A stretch of 38,086 bases of DNA, taken from NCBI GenBank assembly GCA_030527185.1, contig JAUNBF010000037.1, forward strand, positions 1 through 38,086. The letters run 5' to 3'. Source of the stretch: Planctomycetia bacterium. Lineage in GTDB: Bacteria; Planctomycetota; Planctomycetia; Pirellulales; Thermoguttaceae. The notes beneath the pieces are model-generated. The model made no database searches, was not told the origin of the DNA, and worked only from the letters and a program-made list of their open reading frames with translations. Position 1 is the first letter of the stretch; the number at the start of each line of letters is the position of its first letter. The position numbers were made by a program, and so were the translations under genes. Below are positions 1 to 8,475 of the stretch, in pieces.

Positions 1-215
1 GAGAAGTGGGGCGGGAAATAGGTCGAGCGGAAGGTAGGGCGGAAGGTCGGGCGGAGGCTGTTGTGAACCTGTTTCGCTTGAGGTTTCCAGAGACGTTTAC
101 ATCGAAAATGGAGGAAAAAATCCGTCGAATTTCCGACATTGCGAAGTTAGACGAACTGTTCACTGCAGGGGTGAGTGCCCGAAATGTGGACGATTTGGCG
201 GAGTGGTTTCGATGA
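1..215 (+). CDS. C-terminal end of an Rpn/YhgA-like nuclease-transposase family protein (5' partial)
   Basis: The frame is open to the left edge, so only the last 70 or so residues are present. They hold a repeated GRAEGRAEGRAE stretch followed by an LFRLRFPE segment and a helical tail ending DDLAEWFR. This resembles the C-terminal end of Rpn (recombination-promoting nuclease, PD-(D/E)XK) or YhgA-like proteins, which often carry G-R-A/E-G repeats before a last helical domain. The catalytic part would lie outside the window. The family call rests on tail composition only. The GTG at position 6 could be mistaken for a start but has no ribosome-binding site. Confidence 0.5.
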   Translation, partial: EVGREIGRAEGRAEGRAEAVVNLFRLRFPETFTSKMEEKIRRISDIAKLDELFTAGVSARNVDDLAEWFR

Positions 216-259
216 TACCTTGCGGGTAATAACGTATTAAATGGAAAAGGAGAAAAACC

Positions 260-556
260 ATGCCGCTTTACAGTTATGAACATATTGAGGGAAAAGGGGA
301 AAACTGCCCTGACGTGTTGGAAGTTTTGCAGAATCGTTCGGAAGAGCCGCTGGAAACGTGCCCTGTTTGTGGGAAACCGTGCCGACGAAAGGTAAATTTC
401 AAAGTCGCCTCCGTCAAGAGTGAACGGGAAACGCTCAGCCCCAAAAACCTTGCCCGGCACGGATTTACGCAATACAAGAAAAGTGGCGACGGCTATTACG
501 AAAAGACCGCAGGCGATGGTCCGCAAGTCATTTCCGCCGATTCGTTGCCGCGGTAA
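260..556 (+). CDS. FmdB-type small zinc-ribbon protein
   Basis: 98 residues starting MPLYSYEHIEGKGENC. The MP(L/I)Y-Y opening and the LETCPVCGKPCRRKVNF segment match FmdB-type putative regulatory proteins, which are small zinc ribbons of unknown exact role. The usual first CxxC pair is reduced to one cysteine (C16); C34, C37 and C41 follow, so four cysteines could still bind one zinc. The tail (about residues 60-98) is polar and Lys/Gly rich. The start is set by AAGGAG at 247-252, 7 bases before ATG. It ends 25 bases before the stop of the convergent lptD gene, with no clear terminator between. Family call good, function unknown. Confidence 0.75.
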   Translation: MPLYSYEHIEGKGENCPDVLEVLQNRSEEPLETCPVCGKPCRRKVNFKVASVKSERETLSPKNLARHGFTQYKKSGDGYYEKTAGDGPQVISADSLPR

Positions 557-581
557 AATTTCCCAGCATGCCCGAAAAACG

Positions 582-3500
582 CTAATCGACGCCATAGACA
601 CCCGGCGGCGCAATGTTAAACAACCTCGCCACGTTCCCTTTTTTGCCGAAACGGGGTTCGAGGGTGACGTGAAAGCCGAGGTTGTCGGACGGATTGTCGT
701 AAGCGACGCCGAATGTCAGGAGAAACGATTCGCCCACCCGTGTGAGGGAGAGGGATTCGCCGATATTTCCTTTGCCGCTGATGTCAAACGTGGAGACGAA
801 CGTGGAGGCCCATTTGGGCGACATCCAGTAATTGTACCCCAGCCGCATGACGACGTTTTCCACAGGCCCGGTCAGATAATGGATGCTGGCAAACAGCGAC
901 CCTTTTCCAGGACGATCCAGAATTCCGCCAACGTCAATCATCCGCAATCCGTCGGAGAAAAAGTCGAAACTTCCCGTGGAGAAAATCGTGAGCCGATCTC
1001 CCGGATGCCAACGAAAGTCGTAATCCAAAAGTCCGACGACAGCCCCGAAATTGTCCCGGTCAGGATTGGGATAAAGGTTGAAATTCATATCGAACGTTGC
1101 CCAATCGATAATCCGTTCCTGTCCCGGCATTCCCCGTTTTGTCTGCCAGCGATGGTGCATTCCGAAACGAATCAACATCAGATCGTCCGCCAATTCGGTA
1201 CTGGGGGAGGTTACCCACCCTCCCAGATTGCTTCGGATGGCATAGCTGCGGGAGTCGAATTTCAGAGGAATCGGATTCCCGCCGAAAATGGCACTCTGCA
1301 TGTGGTGACGGAAATCGAGAATGGCCCGGTCGTCGATCAGGTCGTACAACGGGAGGTCGTAAGCACTCTGGCTGGCTTCCGAATACGAGGCTTCGACATC
1401 AAACTCCACTTTGTGCATGATTCCGTTGACATTCCAGAGTTTGCTGTGACTGTCGTAATATTTCCAGAAGGGGAGACTGGCTCGGATTCCTGCCTGGCCG
1501 TAAGCTCGCGACAGAGGCTCTCCCTGAAGGTCTTCGCTCCAGTAGGCCAATTCCCCCAGCGCGTACGGAACCAATTTCACCGGTCCGGCCTGGAAAGGAT
1601 AGGAAATTTCCTGTCGGGTCGAGGCTCGAATGGCTTCCCGGTTTTCTTCCCACGGCAGGGGATTCCACAACGCACGGTCAGCCGGGTCTTCTGGGGGGGT
1701 ATCGGGAAACAGGTGCGTATAGCCGACTTGGGAGTACGAACTCCACGTCAGCAAATCGTCGAAAAGAGGCTGCCCCAGCCAGTAAAACTCGAACTGCGGC
1801 AAACGCTGTGTCTGTGTGTGAAAATCATTGACGCGAACGTCTGCCCACAAAGCCCAACTGCGATTTTCGATTTCCTGCCGTATCTCGAACTGCGTCGCCC
1901 GATCCGGCTCGGTGTACCAACTGTTCTGGAAGTATTCCTCCTGAAAATTCCGGTCGCTGATCACGCCGAGTTGGGCACGGAACTGCATGTTATTGCCGAA
2001 GTGGAACTGATTTTTCCCGATGAGTTGATACCGCCATTTCGTTTCGGGAATCAGGTCACGTCGCCCATAGCCCAGATTGTCCCTGCCGGTATCGTAAATG
2101 CCGAAAAATTCAAAAAATCCGTAACGGTGGCCGGAAAACCAGCCCGCGTCGGGACGGAATCGGTCGTAGGAAAACTGCGTTCCAATTCCCGGTCCGCGTT
2201 TGCTGTAGTACAGTGCCTGAATATCCCAATCGGTACCTTCGGGCGGATTTTCAAAGCCAAACAGGCGATACGCGTCCACGCCGATGATTGGCTGAACTCC
2301 GAAAATGGAGTCGCTGCGAATCGAGACTTTATTGATAATTTGCGACGGATTTTCCAGAGGTGCGGCAAAATAGGGAAGATAAAAAATCGGCACATTTCCA
2401 ATTTTCACCACCGTATCCCGACCGATAATATCGTCCGGTCCCTCCATGACCGGTTCGCCTGTAACAGGGTCTCGGACAGGCTCCCCCGTGCGTGGATTGA
2501 TTTTAGGCTGGCGTTGGGAACGAAGCATGAGTTGCCCCATCTGAAACCGATACATCGGGTCGCCGATTCGGCTGGTCGTCAGAAATGTGTTGTTTGCCAC
2601 CAGCATTCCCTCTTCAGGAATCCGAATTTCCTCCGAACGGAGACGAATCAGCCCCTCAAAATTGGGAATCGTGGCAAAAACTTCCGCCTCACGGATGATT
2701 CCTCGCTTGTTTTGAATGTCGAAATACATTCTGTCGGCATGGATTTCCTGCTGTCCCTGCCGAAAGATGATGTTTCCTTCCATGTAAATTTCCAGGGGCG
2801 TACTTCCGTCTCCAAACGTGTTCGCGTCAAAATCGAGCGAATCGAAATCCCCCGTCGTCCAAACCACCAACCGATCGGTGGCAATGTCGATCGTTCCGAC
2901 CGCAGGACTTTCCTTTCCGAACAGTTCCCGCCCTCCCGGTTTCGTTTTTTCCAGATAAGCATCCGCACCGTCGATCAAAACCGTGACACCGCTGTCGAAA
3001 ATGACGACGGTTTTGCCCGACTGCGGGTCTTTGAAAGCGTTCATCTGGAGCGGAACGTCGTTGCGGGGATAGACGCTCACACGGGTTTTTCCAGGTGCGG
3101 GGACGTTGGGATCGAGAGCGGAAACATTCCCCTGAAGCAGAACACTCCCCGACGCCAGAGGTGCGGGATACATCGGTTTCGTCTCGGCTTTTTCAGGATA
3201 CAACGGCCCGGCAGGAATAACCACACCTTCGGGGGAAGTGGTGGGAGTTCCGTGATTTTCAAGACTCTCCAAATCCGAAACAGGTATTTCTTCGGTCGTT
3301 TCTTCAGTCGTTTCGGGAAAATGGCTCAACGGAACGGTAGTGGGGGTCTCTTCCACGGCAGGAAGATTTTCCGTCGCGGTTTCGCTCCCTTCCAAACCGG
3401 GCAATTCGCCGGAAAGTTGCGTTAGAATCAGCTGCGCGTCGTGAAACATCACCTCCCGTGCGGTGCGGTACATTTCCGAGTCGGGTACCGATTCATGGGC

Positions 3501-4022
3501 TTTCGTTTCCGGTGCCTGAAAATGGATCGTTCCTGCCGTTTGCAGCCGGCCATTCCAGGTTGCCGCCGTCACCTGGGAGGTTGTTCGCGGCGTCACAAAC
3601 GCAATTTGCACATTCCCGTTCATCCACAAAAGAACCCGTTTCATGGGGAGTTCGTTTTCTTCCCACAAGTCGTCCGTCACCCAAAGAACCATCTCGTCCG
3701 ACGTGAAGGTGTCCGCCCCCTGCGTCAACCGGACGTTGCCACGGAAAAGGTGAACGGTATAAGTCCCCTCCAAGAACGTTTCCGCCCGGTCGGCATGAAC
3801 GCGAATATCCCCGGTCTGGGACGCTCGCGGATACGTGATGTTGAGATGGTCGGTCACGGTCGGCACTTTGTAAAATTCTGCCGTCTGTGGTTCGTCTCCC
3901 CAAACCGGCAACAGAAAAGTACCAAGCAAAACCATCCCCGCACATATTTTCCCCGCAACCCACCGCCATCGGGTGAGAAACCATTCGGGATTCGAGAGTC
4001 GGGAAAATTGCAATCTGTTCAT
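582..4022 (-). CDS. lptD: LPS-assembly outer-membrane protein LptD (OstA) homologue
   Basis: 1146 residues, longer than E. coli LptD (784). A signal peptide covers about residues 1-43 (hydrophobic core AGMVLLGTFLLPVWG). One OstA/LptA-like segment follows (GDIRVHADRAETFLEG, about 65-120), then a Pro/Glu/Thr-rich linker, a second OstA-like segment (YMEGNIIFRQGQQEIHADRM) and a long beta-rich C-terminal barrel region with the conserved YYSKRGPGIGTQFSYD and IGNVPIFYLPYFAAP stretches. In the family this protein receives lipopolysaccharide from the periplasmic bridge and inserts it in the outer membrane. ATG at 4022 is chosen because a promoter ends just upstream; a longer in-frame start at 4181 lies inside the neighbouring operon's terminator. 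A long open frame on the opposite strand is a shadow. Confidence 0.85.
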   Translation of the reverse strand: MNRLQFSRLSNPEWFLTRWRWVAGKICAGMVLLGTFLLPVWGDEPQTAEFYKVPTVTDHLNITYPRASQTGDIRVHADRAETFLEGTYTVHLFRGNVRLTQGADTFTSDEMVLWVTDDLWEENELPMKRVLLWMNGNVQIAFVTPRTTSQVTAATWNGRLQTAGTIHFQAPETKAHESVPDSEMYRTAREVMFHDAQLILTQLSGELPGLEGSETATENLPAVEETPTTVPLSHFPETTEETTEEIPVSDLESLENHGTPTTSPEGVVIPAGPLYPEKAETKPMYPAPLASGSVLLQGNVSALDPNVPAPGKTRVSVYPRNDVPLQMNAFKDPQSGKTVVIFDSGVTVLIDGADAYLEKTKPGGRELFGKESPAVGTIDIATDRLVVWTTGDFDSLDFDANTFGDGSTPLEIYMEGNIIFRQGQQEIHADRMYFDIQNKRGIIREAEVFATIPNFEGLIRLRSEEIRIPEEGMLVANNTFLTTSRIGDPMYRFQMGQLMLRSQRQPKINPRTGEPVRDPVTGEPVMEGPDDIIGRDTVVKIGNVPIFYLPYFAAPLENPSQIINKVSIRSDSIFGVQPIIGVDAYRLFGFENPPEGTDWDIQALYYSKRGPGIGTQFSYDRFRPDAGWFSGHRYGFFEFFGIYDTGRDNLGYGRRDLIPETKWRYQLIGKNQFHFGNNMQFRAQLGVISDRNFQEEYFQNSWYTEPDRATQFEIRQEIENRSWALWADVRVNDFHTQTQRLPQFEFYWLGQPLFDDLLTWSSYSQVGYTHLFPDTPPEDPADRALWNPLPWEENREAIRASTRQEISYPFQAGPVKLVPYALGELAYWSEDLQGEPLSRAYGQAGIRASLPFWKYYDSHSKLWNVNGIMHKVEFDVEASYSEASQSAYDLPLYDLIDDRAILDFRHHMQSAIFGGNPIPLKFDSRSYAIRSNLGGWVTSPSTELADDLMLIRFGMHHRWQTKRGMPGQERIIDWATFDMNFNLYPNPDRDNFGAVVGLLDYDFRWHPGDRLTIFSTGSFDFFSDGLRMIDVGGILDRPGKGSLFASIHYLTGPVENVVMRLGYNYWMSPKWASTFVSTFDISGKGNIGESLSLTRVGESFLLTFGVAYDNPSDNLGFHVTLEPRFGKKGNVARLFNIAPPGVYGVD

Positions 4023-4031
4023 AGCCACGAT

Positions 4032-4060
4032 AGTATAGAAAAAACAGCGAAAAAGAGCAA
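4032..4060 (-). promoter_or_regulatory. lptD promoter giving a near-leaderless transcript
   Basis: On the minus strand, -35 TTGCTC (4055-4060), a 17-base spacer and -10 TATACT (4032-4037). The lptD ATG begins only 9 bases after the -10 box, so the mRNA leader should be about 2-3 bases. No Shine-Dalgarno site is present, which fits leaderless initiation. Confidence 0.65.
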
Positions 4061-4162
4061 GGGAAATCCCAAAGATTTTTCCACTTTTTTGAAGAATTTT
4101 GGAAAATAGACTCAAGTTGAGGAGAAATTGACAATGGATAACGAGTAGTGGATGGCGAAGAT

Positions 4163-4199
4163 AAAAAAAAGAGCCTTTCACAAAACGGGAAAGGCTCTT
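4163..4199 (-). terminator. Rho-independent terminator of the nfnAB operon
   Basis: A perfect 11-bp inverted repeat (AAGAGCCTTTC at 4169-4179, GAAAGGCTCTT at 4189-4199) with a 9-base loop. On the minus strand the stem is followed directly by eight U residues (4163-4170). It lies 15 bases past the stop of the 62-residue gene and separates the nfn operon from lptD. Confidence 0.92.
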
Positions 4200-4213
4200 C
4201 TTTGGAAAAATTT

Positions 4214-4402
4214 TCAGCCCTCATGGGGAAATGAACCGCACTTTTCCTGAAAACGTTTCAACCAGTGTTCGTATTGCGGATCGTGGGGACGAAACGTGAA
4301 AACCGCGTCCGGCAAAGGTTTCCCGTTGGCGTCACGGGAATGGACTTTGACAATCAGAACGCCATTTTCACGTCTTTCAATACTGTAATCCGCTACGTCC
4401 AT
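4214..4402 (-). CDS. Small hypothetical protein coupled to nfnB (62 aa)
   Basis: 62 residues, not recognised. It begins MDVADYSIERRENGVLIVKV and ends KRFQEKCGSFPHEG, with one cysteine, no signal peptide and no membrane segment. The first half alternates polar and hydrophobic residues as in a beta sheet (LIVKVHSRDANGKPLPDAVF). The last part is charged and probably helical. Its ATG overlaps the nfnB stop by 10 bases, so translation is probably coupled to nfnB, and the operon terminator follows 15 bases after its stop. It is therefore made together with NfnAB; whether it binds the complex is unknown. Confidence 0.65.
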   Translation of the reverse strand: MDVADYSIERRENGVLIVKVHSRDANGKPLPDAVFTFRPHDPQYEHWLKRFQEKCGSFPHEG

Positions 4403-5811
4403 GAGGGTTCCTTTTCGGAAAGATACGCATGAATATCTTTGGCTGCCTTGCGCCCTGCACCCATTGCCTGAATGACCGTGGCCGCACCTGTAACGATGTC
4501 TCCGCCTGCCCAGATGCCGGGAACAGAGGTTCGACCCACTTCATTGGCCGCGATATAGCCCCGACGATTCAGTTCCATTTCCTTTACCGACTGCGTTAAA
4601 ATCGGATTCGCGCCTGTCCCGACCGCAAAAATGACCAAATCGGTTTCCAGGGTAAATTCCGATCCGGGAATCTCGATAGGCCGACGTCGCCCGGAAGCGT
4701 CCGGCTCGCCCAGCTCCATCCGAATGCACGTCATCGACTTCAGCATCCCTTTTTCGTCCCCTTCCAAAGCGACCGGATTCGTCAGAAGGAGGAATTCCAC
4801 CCCCTCTTCTTTGGCATGGTGGACTTCTTCCGCACGTGCGGGAATTTCCGCTTCCGAACGTCGGTACACAATCTTGACCGACTCCGCCCCCAGTCGCAAG
4901 GCCGTTCGAGCCGAGTCCATGGCGACGTTTCCGCCCCCCACCACGCACACATGCCGTCCGCGCACAATCGGCGTGTCGTATTCCGGGAAACGGTACGCTT
5001 TCATCAGATTGCTTCGCGTCAGGTACTCATTGGCCGAATAAACACCCCCCAAATCGGTGCCGGGAATGCGCATGAACGAGGGAAGACCTGCACCAACGCC
5101 GATAAAAACGGCACGGAAACCACGTTTCGACAGCAATTCGGGAATGTCGATCGAACGGCCAACGACCTGATTCCGCTCCAATTTCACACCCAACTGCGTC
5201 AGGTACGCAATCTCCTTTTCCACAATCGCTTTGGGAAGCCGAAATTCGGGAATGCCGTACATCAACACGCCGCCAGCCTTGTGAAACGCCTCGAAAATCG
5301 TCACGTCGTAGCCCAGCAGCACCAAATCCCCCGCCACCGTCAGCCCTGCCGGACCGGAGCCGACGACCGCCACTTTCTTCCCATTCGCAGGAGCTTTTTC
5401 CGGCATTTCGACGAGATTGTTTTCCCGTTCGTAATCGGCCGCAAACCGTTCCAGACGACCGATGGCGACCGGCTGGAGCTTCTTGCCCAGAATGCACTTC
5501 GATTCGCACTGGCTCTCCTGGGGACAGACCCGTCCGCAGACTGCCGGAAGGGCGTTCGTCTTTTTAATCGCGCGGGCGGCGGCGGCAAATTCCCCCTGCT
5601 CCACCAGCGAAACGAACTCCGGGATGTTGACATTGACCGGACAACCCGTCACACACATCGGGTTTTTGCAATTCAAACAACGAGCCGCTTCCCGTTTTGC
5701 CTCTTCCTCCGAATAGCCCAACGGAACTTCCTGAAAATTATGAGCGCGAACTTTCGGCTCCTGTTCCCGCATCGGAGTCCGGGTGGGTTGAATATCCTGA
5801 ATTTTTTTCAT
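4393..5811 (-). CDS. nfnB: NADH-dependent reduced ferredoxin:NADP+ oxidoreductase, large subunit NfnB (GltD-like)
   Basis: 472 residues of the glutamate synthase small-subunit/NfnB family. The N-terminal iron-sulfur region has C45-x2-C48-x4-C53-x3-C57 and C92-x3-C96-x5-C102-x3-C106, fitting two [4Fe-4S] clusters. A dinucleotide fold follows (GSGPAG at 151-156, FAD), then a second one (GGGNVAMDSAR, NADP(H)) and a C-terminal AGGDIVTGAATVIQAMGAGR signature. The gene just upstream encodes NfnA rather than a glutamate synthase large subunit, so this is read as the catalytic half of the bifurcating transhydrogenase, which couples NADH and reduced ferredoxin oxidation to NADP+ reduction in the cytoplasm. 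ATG 5811 (MKKIQDIQ) is preferred to an upstream in-frame ATG because AGGA lies about 10 bases before it. Confidence 0.85.
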   Translation of the reverse strand: MKKIQDIQPTRTPMREQEPKVRAHNFQEVPLGYSEEEAKREAARCLNCKNPMCVTGCPVNVNIPEFVSLVEQGEFAAAARAIKKTNALPAVCGRVCPQESQCESKCILGKKLQPVAIGRLERFAADYERENNLVEMPEKAPANGKKVAVVGSGPAGLTVAGDLVLLGYDVTIFEAFHKAGGVLMYGIPEFRLPKAIVEKEIAYLTQLGVKLERNQVVGRSIDIPELLSKRGFRAVFIGVGAGLPSFMRIPGTDLGGVYSANEYLTRSNLMKAYRFPEYDTPIVRGRHVCVVGGGNVAMDSARTALRLGAESVKIVYRRSEAEIPARAEEVHHAKEEGVEFLLLTNPVALEGDEKGMLKSMTCIRMELGEPDASGRRRPIEIPGSEFTLETDLVIFAVGTGANPILTQSVKEMELNRRGYIAANEVGRTSVPGIWAGGDIVTGAATVIQAMGAGRKAAKDIHAYLSEKEPSWT

Positions 5812-5868
5812 TTTTATCGTATCCTGTAAAAATCCCCTGCACTGGCCACCCAATCATTCATCATGAAT

Positions 5869-6708
5869 TCATTGGTTTTGCCAGATTTCAACATAGCGAT
5901 CCAGGGAACATTTTTCTTCATGTTTGTAAATTTGCTGCCGTTTCATGACGGAATCCCAGTCGATCAGGTGTGCATCGAATTCCGGTCCGTCGCAGCAGGT
6001 GAACTTCGTTTCGCCACCGACAGTACAACGACATCCGCCGCACATCCCCGTTCCGTCGATCATGATGGTGTTGAGGCTGGCGACCGTCTTCACGCCAAAC
6101 GGCTGCGTCGTCAGGGCACAGAATTTCATCATGATGGCCGGGCCAATCGTCCAGATACAGCCAATTTCGTCTTTCCGATGTTCCAGAATTTCGCGTAAAG
6201 GCTCCGTCACCAATGCTTTCCGTCCGGCAGAACCGTCGTCGGTGGTGATGATATGCTCGTCGCTAACCGAGGCGATTTTGTCCGCCCAGAAAAGCAAGTC
6301 CGCGTTGCGGGCACCCTGAATCGTAATGACGTGATTTCCCTTTTCGTGCAGCATTTTGGCTATCGGATAAATCGGAGCCGTTCCCACGCCACCCGCGACC
6401 ATAATGACCGTGCCGAAGTTCTCCATCTCGGACGGATGTCCCAAAGGTCCGATCAGGGCATAAAGCAAGTCCCCCTCTTGCAATCGGGAGATTTTGGTAC
6501 TGGAAACGCCGACTTTCATCAGCACCAGCGTCACGGTTCCAGCGTCGCGGTTGTAATCGGCAATGGTCAGAGGGATTCGCTCTCCCACCTCGTCCGCCAT
6601 AACGATGACGAAATGTCCCGGCATGGCTTTGGCCGCCACATCGGGAGCGTGGACGACCATTTCGTAAATCTGAGGCACCAATTCCCGTTTGGAAAGTATT
6701 TTTAACAT
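5869..6708 (-). CDS. nfnA: NADH-dependent reduced ferredoxin:NADP+ oxidoreductase, small subunit NfnA
   Basis: 279 residues of the PyrK/SudB/NfnA type. An N-terminal flavin-binding barrel (ERIPLTIADYN near 43-53) is followed by an NAD-binding fold (MVAGGVGTAPIYPIAK, 103-118) and a C-terminal [2Fe-2S] site formed by D218, C223, C226, C228 and C238/C239 (MIDGTGMCGGCRCTVGG, then FTCCDGPEFD). An Asp near the Cys ligands is typical for this subunit. In the family it holds the FAD and [2Fe-2S] cluster that react with NAD(H). The gene lies 57 bases before nfnB on the same strand and heads the operon. It has no strong Shine-Dalgarno site (GGATTGAAAA precedes ATG). PyrK is an alternative, but no pyrD partner is nearby. 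Confidence 0.85.
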   Translation of the reverse strand: MLKILSKRELVPQIYEMVVHAPDVAAKAMPGHFVIVMADEVGERIPLTIADYNRDAGTVTLVLMKVGVSSTKISRLQEGDLLYALIGPLGHPSEMENFGTVIMVAGGVGTAPIYPIAKMLHEKGNHVITIQGARNADLLFWADKIASVSDEHIITTDDGSAGRKALVTEPLREILEHRKDEIGCIWTIGPAIMMKFCALTTQPFGVKTVASLNTIMIDGTGMCGGCRCTVGGETKFTCCDGPEFDAHLIDWDSVMKRQQIYKHEEKCSLDRYVEIWQNQ

Positions 6709-6763
6709 TTTTCAATCCGTTATCAAAACCACGAAGTCCTGTCGACAAAACTCAAGAGACCGT

Positions 6764-6791
6764 ATTATAGCGAAATCTGGATTTTTCACAA
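6764..6791 (-). promoter_or_regulatory. Promoter of the nfnAB operon
   Basis: Minus strand: -35 TTGTGA (6786-6791), a 16-base spacer and a consensus -10 TATAAT (6764-6769). The transcript would start near 6757 and leave a leader of about 48 bases before the nfnA ATG. Confidence 0.6.
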
Positions 6792-6922
6792 GAGGAAGGG
6801 AGAAATCTGGAACAAGGTTGCTTTTTTTATAGTCTTTGTGTCCGAATTTATATAAAATGGCGACTTAAATAGCACCTTGACAGAAGAGGGGGGAAGAGGG
6901 GGAGGGAGTTTATAATGAATGA

Positions 6923-7189
6923 CGACTTCTCTTTTTCTTTACAAAAAATGAAATGCCTGTTTTTACCGCGACGGACGGTGTTTTTCTGAATGATGGTGAA
7001 ATTTTTCTGAATTTTGCGGATTCGATGGAAGTTCAGAACTCTTATTTCCTGTTTGACGGAACTTTTTCTCTGGCGGAAGAAATTTCGGTTTTGAGTAACT
7101 TGACGGGAAGGTGGAATTTGAATTACACGACGGGGCAGGTCACTTACTCCTCCCTTCCTCCGAGTTCTGAAGTGCCGGAAGACATGTGA
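6923..7189 (+). pseudogene. Remnant of a PEP-CTERM/autotransporter-like surface protein
   Basis: An open stretch whose product (from ATG 6953, 78 residues) reads like the last part of a beta-helical surface protein: GVFLNDGEIFLNFADS, then FLFDGTFSLAEEI and LTGRWNLNYTTGQVTYSS, ending SEVPEDM. The 'NLNYTTGQVTYSS ... VPE' layout is what precedes a PEP-CTERM tail, but the frame stops right after VPE and no membrane helix follows. There is no convincing Shine-Dalgarno site, signal peptide or N-terminal part. It is read as a decayed 3' fragment, though a short real gene cannot be excluded. The rest of 6709-7413 holds the nfn promoter, a purine-rich run (6883-6909) and the next operon's promoter; nothing else was recognised. 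Confidence 0.4.
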
Positions 7190-7328
7190 CCGTCCTGGCG
7201 TATTCTCTGGAGAAAGAGATTTTGCGAAAACTTTTTCATCGTATGGATGGTGAAGTCCTTTCGGGAGTCGAATAAGAAAATTTCTTTTTGTATATAAAAA
7301 AGAACAGATTTTATAGTGTTGAAACCCC

Positions 7329-7357
7329 TTGCTTATGGGTGGGAAAAAGTCCATAAT
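7329..7357 (+). promoter_or_regulatory. Promoter of the mannan-degradation operon
   Basis: -35 TTGCTT (7329-7334), a 17-base spacer and -10 CATAAT (7352-7357). A start near 7364 gives a leader of about 50 bases that ends with a strong AAGGAG site (7401-7406), 7 bases before the GH26 ATG. Confidence 0.6.
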
Positions 7358-7413
7358 GGAGAGTGAGATGAGAAGTTTTGCAAACAATACGGTTGCGTGA
7401 AAGGAGAAAAATC

Positions 7414-8463
7414 ATGCGAATGGTGAGTTGGATCAGTGTGTGTTTGTTGTCGTTTTCCATCGGTTTTTGCGAAGAAGAGGTTCCGAAGACCGCTGATCCG
7501 AACGCCTCGGAAATGACGCGGAAAATCGTGAGTTATTTTCATGAGTTGACGCAGCGATCGGAAAAGAAACTTTTGTCCGGGCAGTTTCTCGGCTGGTATC
7601 CGAACGTGACGATGCAACCGGTGGAAGAAATTTTCCAGACTTCTGGGAAACATGTGGCTATCATCGGAATCGATTATTACGAGACGATTCTGGATGCTGC
7701 CACGTTGACGGAGCCGGTGAAAGAGAAGCCGCCGCGATGGCGGGAATTGAATCCGTTGATTAAGGAATATTGGAAAGCGGGTGGGCTGACGACGCTTTCC
7801 ATCCACATGACGAATCCCTGGACGGGTGGAAAAGCGTGGGACGAGCCGGGACGCTGGGAAGATTTGGACGATCCCCAAACGCCTGCGGGAAAAGCGTATC
7901 GGCAGCAGTGGAAAATGATTGCCGATGGTCTGGAAGATTTGCAGAAGGAGGGGGTGGTAATCCTGTTTCGTCCCTTCCATGAGTTGGACTATGCGTTCTG
8001 GTGGAGAGGACTGCCGCCGGAAAGGATACAGAAACTCTGGCGGGAAATGTTCCATTATCTGACGCAGGAGCGTCAACTCCATAATTTGGTGTGGGTTTAC
8101 AACGGTGGACGTTTGCGGTATCCGGGCAACGCGTACGTCGATTTGAATTCCTCCGACTACTACGCGAAAACTCCCACCGTGGCAAAAGCCCAGTATGAGG
8201 CGTTGCTTTCGACGGGTAAGCCGTTTGCCATTGGAGAATTTGGCCCTCCAGGTGCCTGGAACGACAATACTTCGCCGCGAAATTACGATTATTCCAAGTT
8301 TGCGGAAGAGACCCTTCGCGCCGGTTCGGGAATCGTCTATTTCCTTGCCTGGCGAGATTCGTGGGGAATGCACCGGAATCCGGGTGTGAAGGAATTACTG
8401 AACGATCCGCGAGTCGTCAATCGGGAGGATTTACAAAAAGAATTATTTTCCAAAGAGAAGTAA
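7414..8463 (+). CDS. Secreted glycoside hydrolase family 26 (beta-mannanase type)
   Basis: 349 residues. A signal peptide covers about 1-19 (MVSWISVCLLSFSIGFC); the last residue before the Glu run is Cys, so a lipoprotein is possible. The rest is a GH26 (beta/alpha)8 barrel: LLSGQFLGWYP near the N-terminus, the acid/base motif FRPFHELDYAFWW with E190, and the nucleophile motif FAIGEFGPPG with E275. GH26 enzymes mostly cleave internal beta-1,4-mannosidic bonds of mannan, glucomannan or galactomannan. The start is ATG 7414 because of AAGGAG at 7401-7406; an upstream in-frame TTG has no such site. It is the first gene of a three-gene operon; its stop codon overlaps the Shine-Dalgarno site of the next gene. 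Confidence 0.88.
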   Translation: MRMVSWISVCLLSFSIGFCEEEVPKTADPNASEMTRKIVSYFHELTQRSEKKLLSGQFLGWYPNVTMQPVEEIFQTSGKHVAIIGIDYYETILDAATLTEPVKEKPPRWRELNPLIKEYWKAGGLTTLSIHMTNPWTGGKAWDEPGRWEDLDDPQTPAGKAYRQQWKMIADGLEDLQKEGVVILFRPFHELDYAFWWRGLPPERIQKLWREMFHYLTQERQLHNLVWVYNGGRLRYPGNAYVDLNSSDYYAKTPTVAKAQYEALLSTGKPFAIGEFGPPGAWNDNTSPRNYDYSKFAEETLRAGSGIVYFLAWRDSWGMHRNPGVKELLNDPRVVNREDLQKELFSKEK

Positions 8464-8475
8464 GGAGAAGTTGCC

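Noticed and set aside
420..3425. A 1001-codon open frame on the plus strand opposite lptD.
   Set aside because: Its product is basic and low-complexity with no domain. The minus-strand lptD frame has recognisable OstA/LptD segments, a signal peptide and a promoter. The frame is a codon-bias shadow.
4393..5811. Assignment of this gene as glutamate synthase small subunit (gltD).
   Set aside because: No large glutamate synthase subunit is next to it, while an NfnA-type partner is directly upstream.
6877..6916. TTGACA followed by TATAAT as a promoter of the surface-gene remnant.
   Set aside because: The boxes are 28 bases apart, 11 more than usual, and the spacer is a purine run; not accepted as a promoter.
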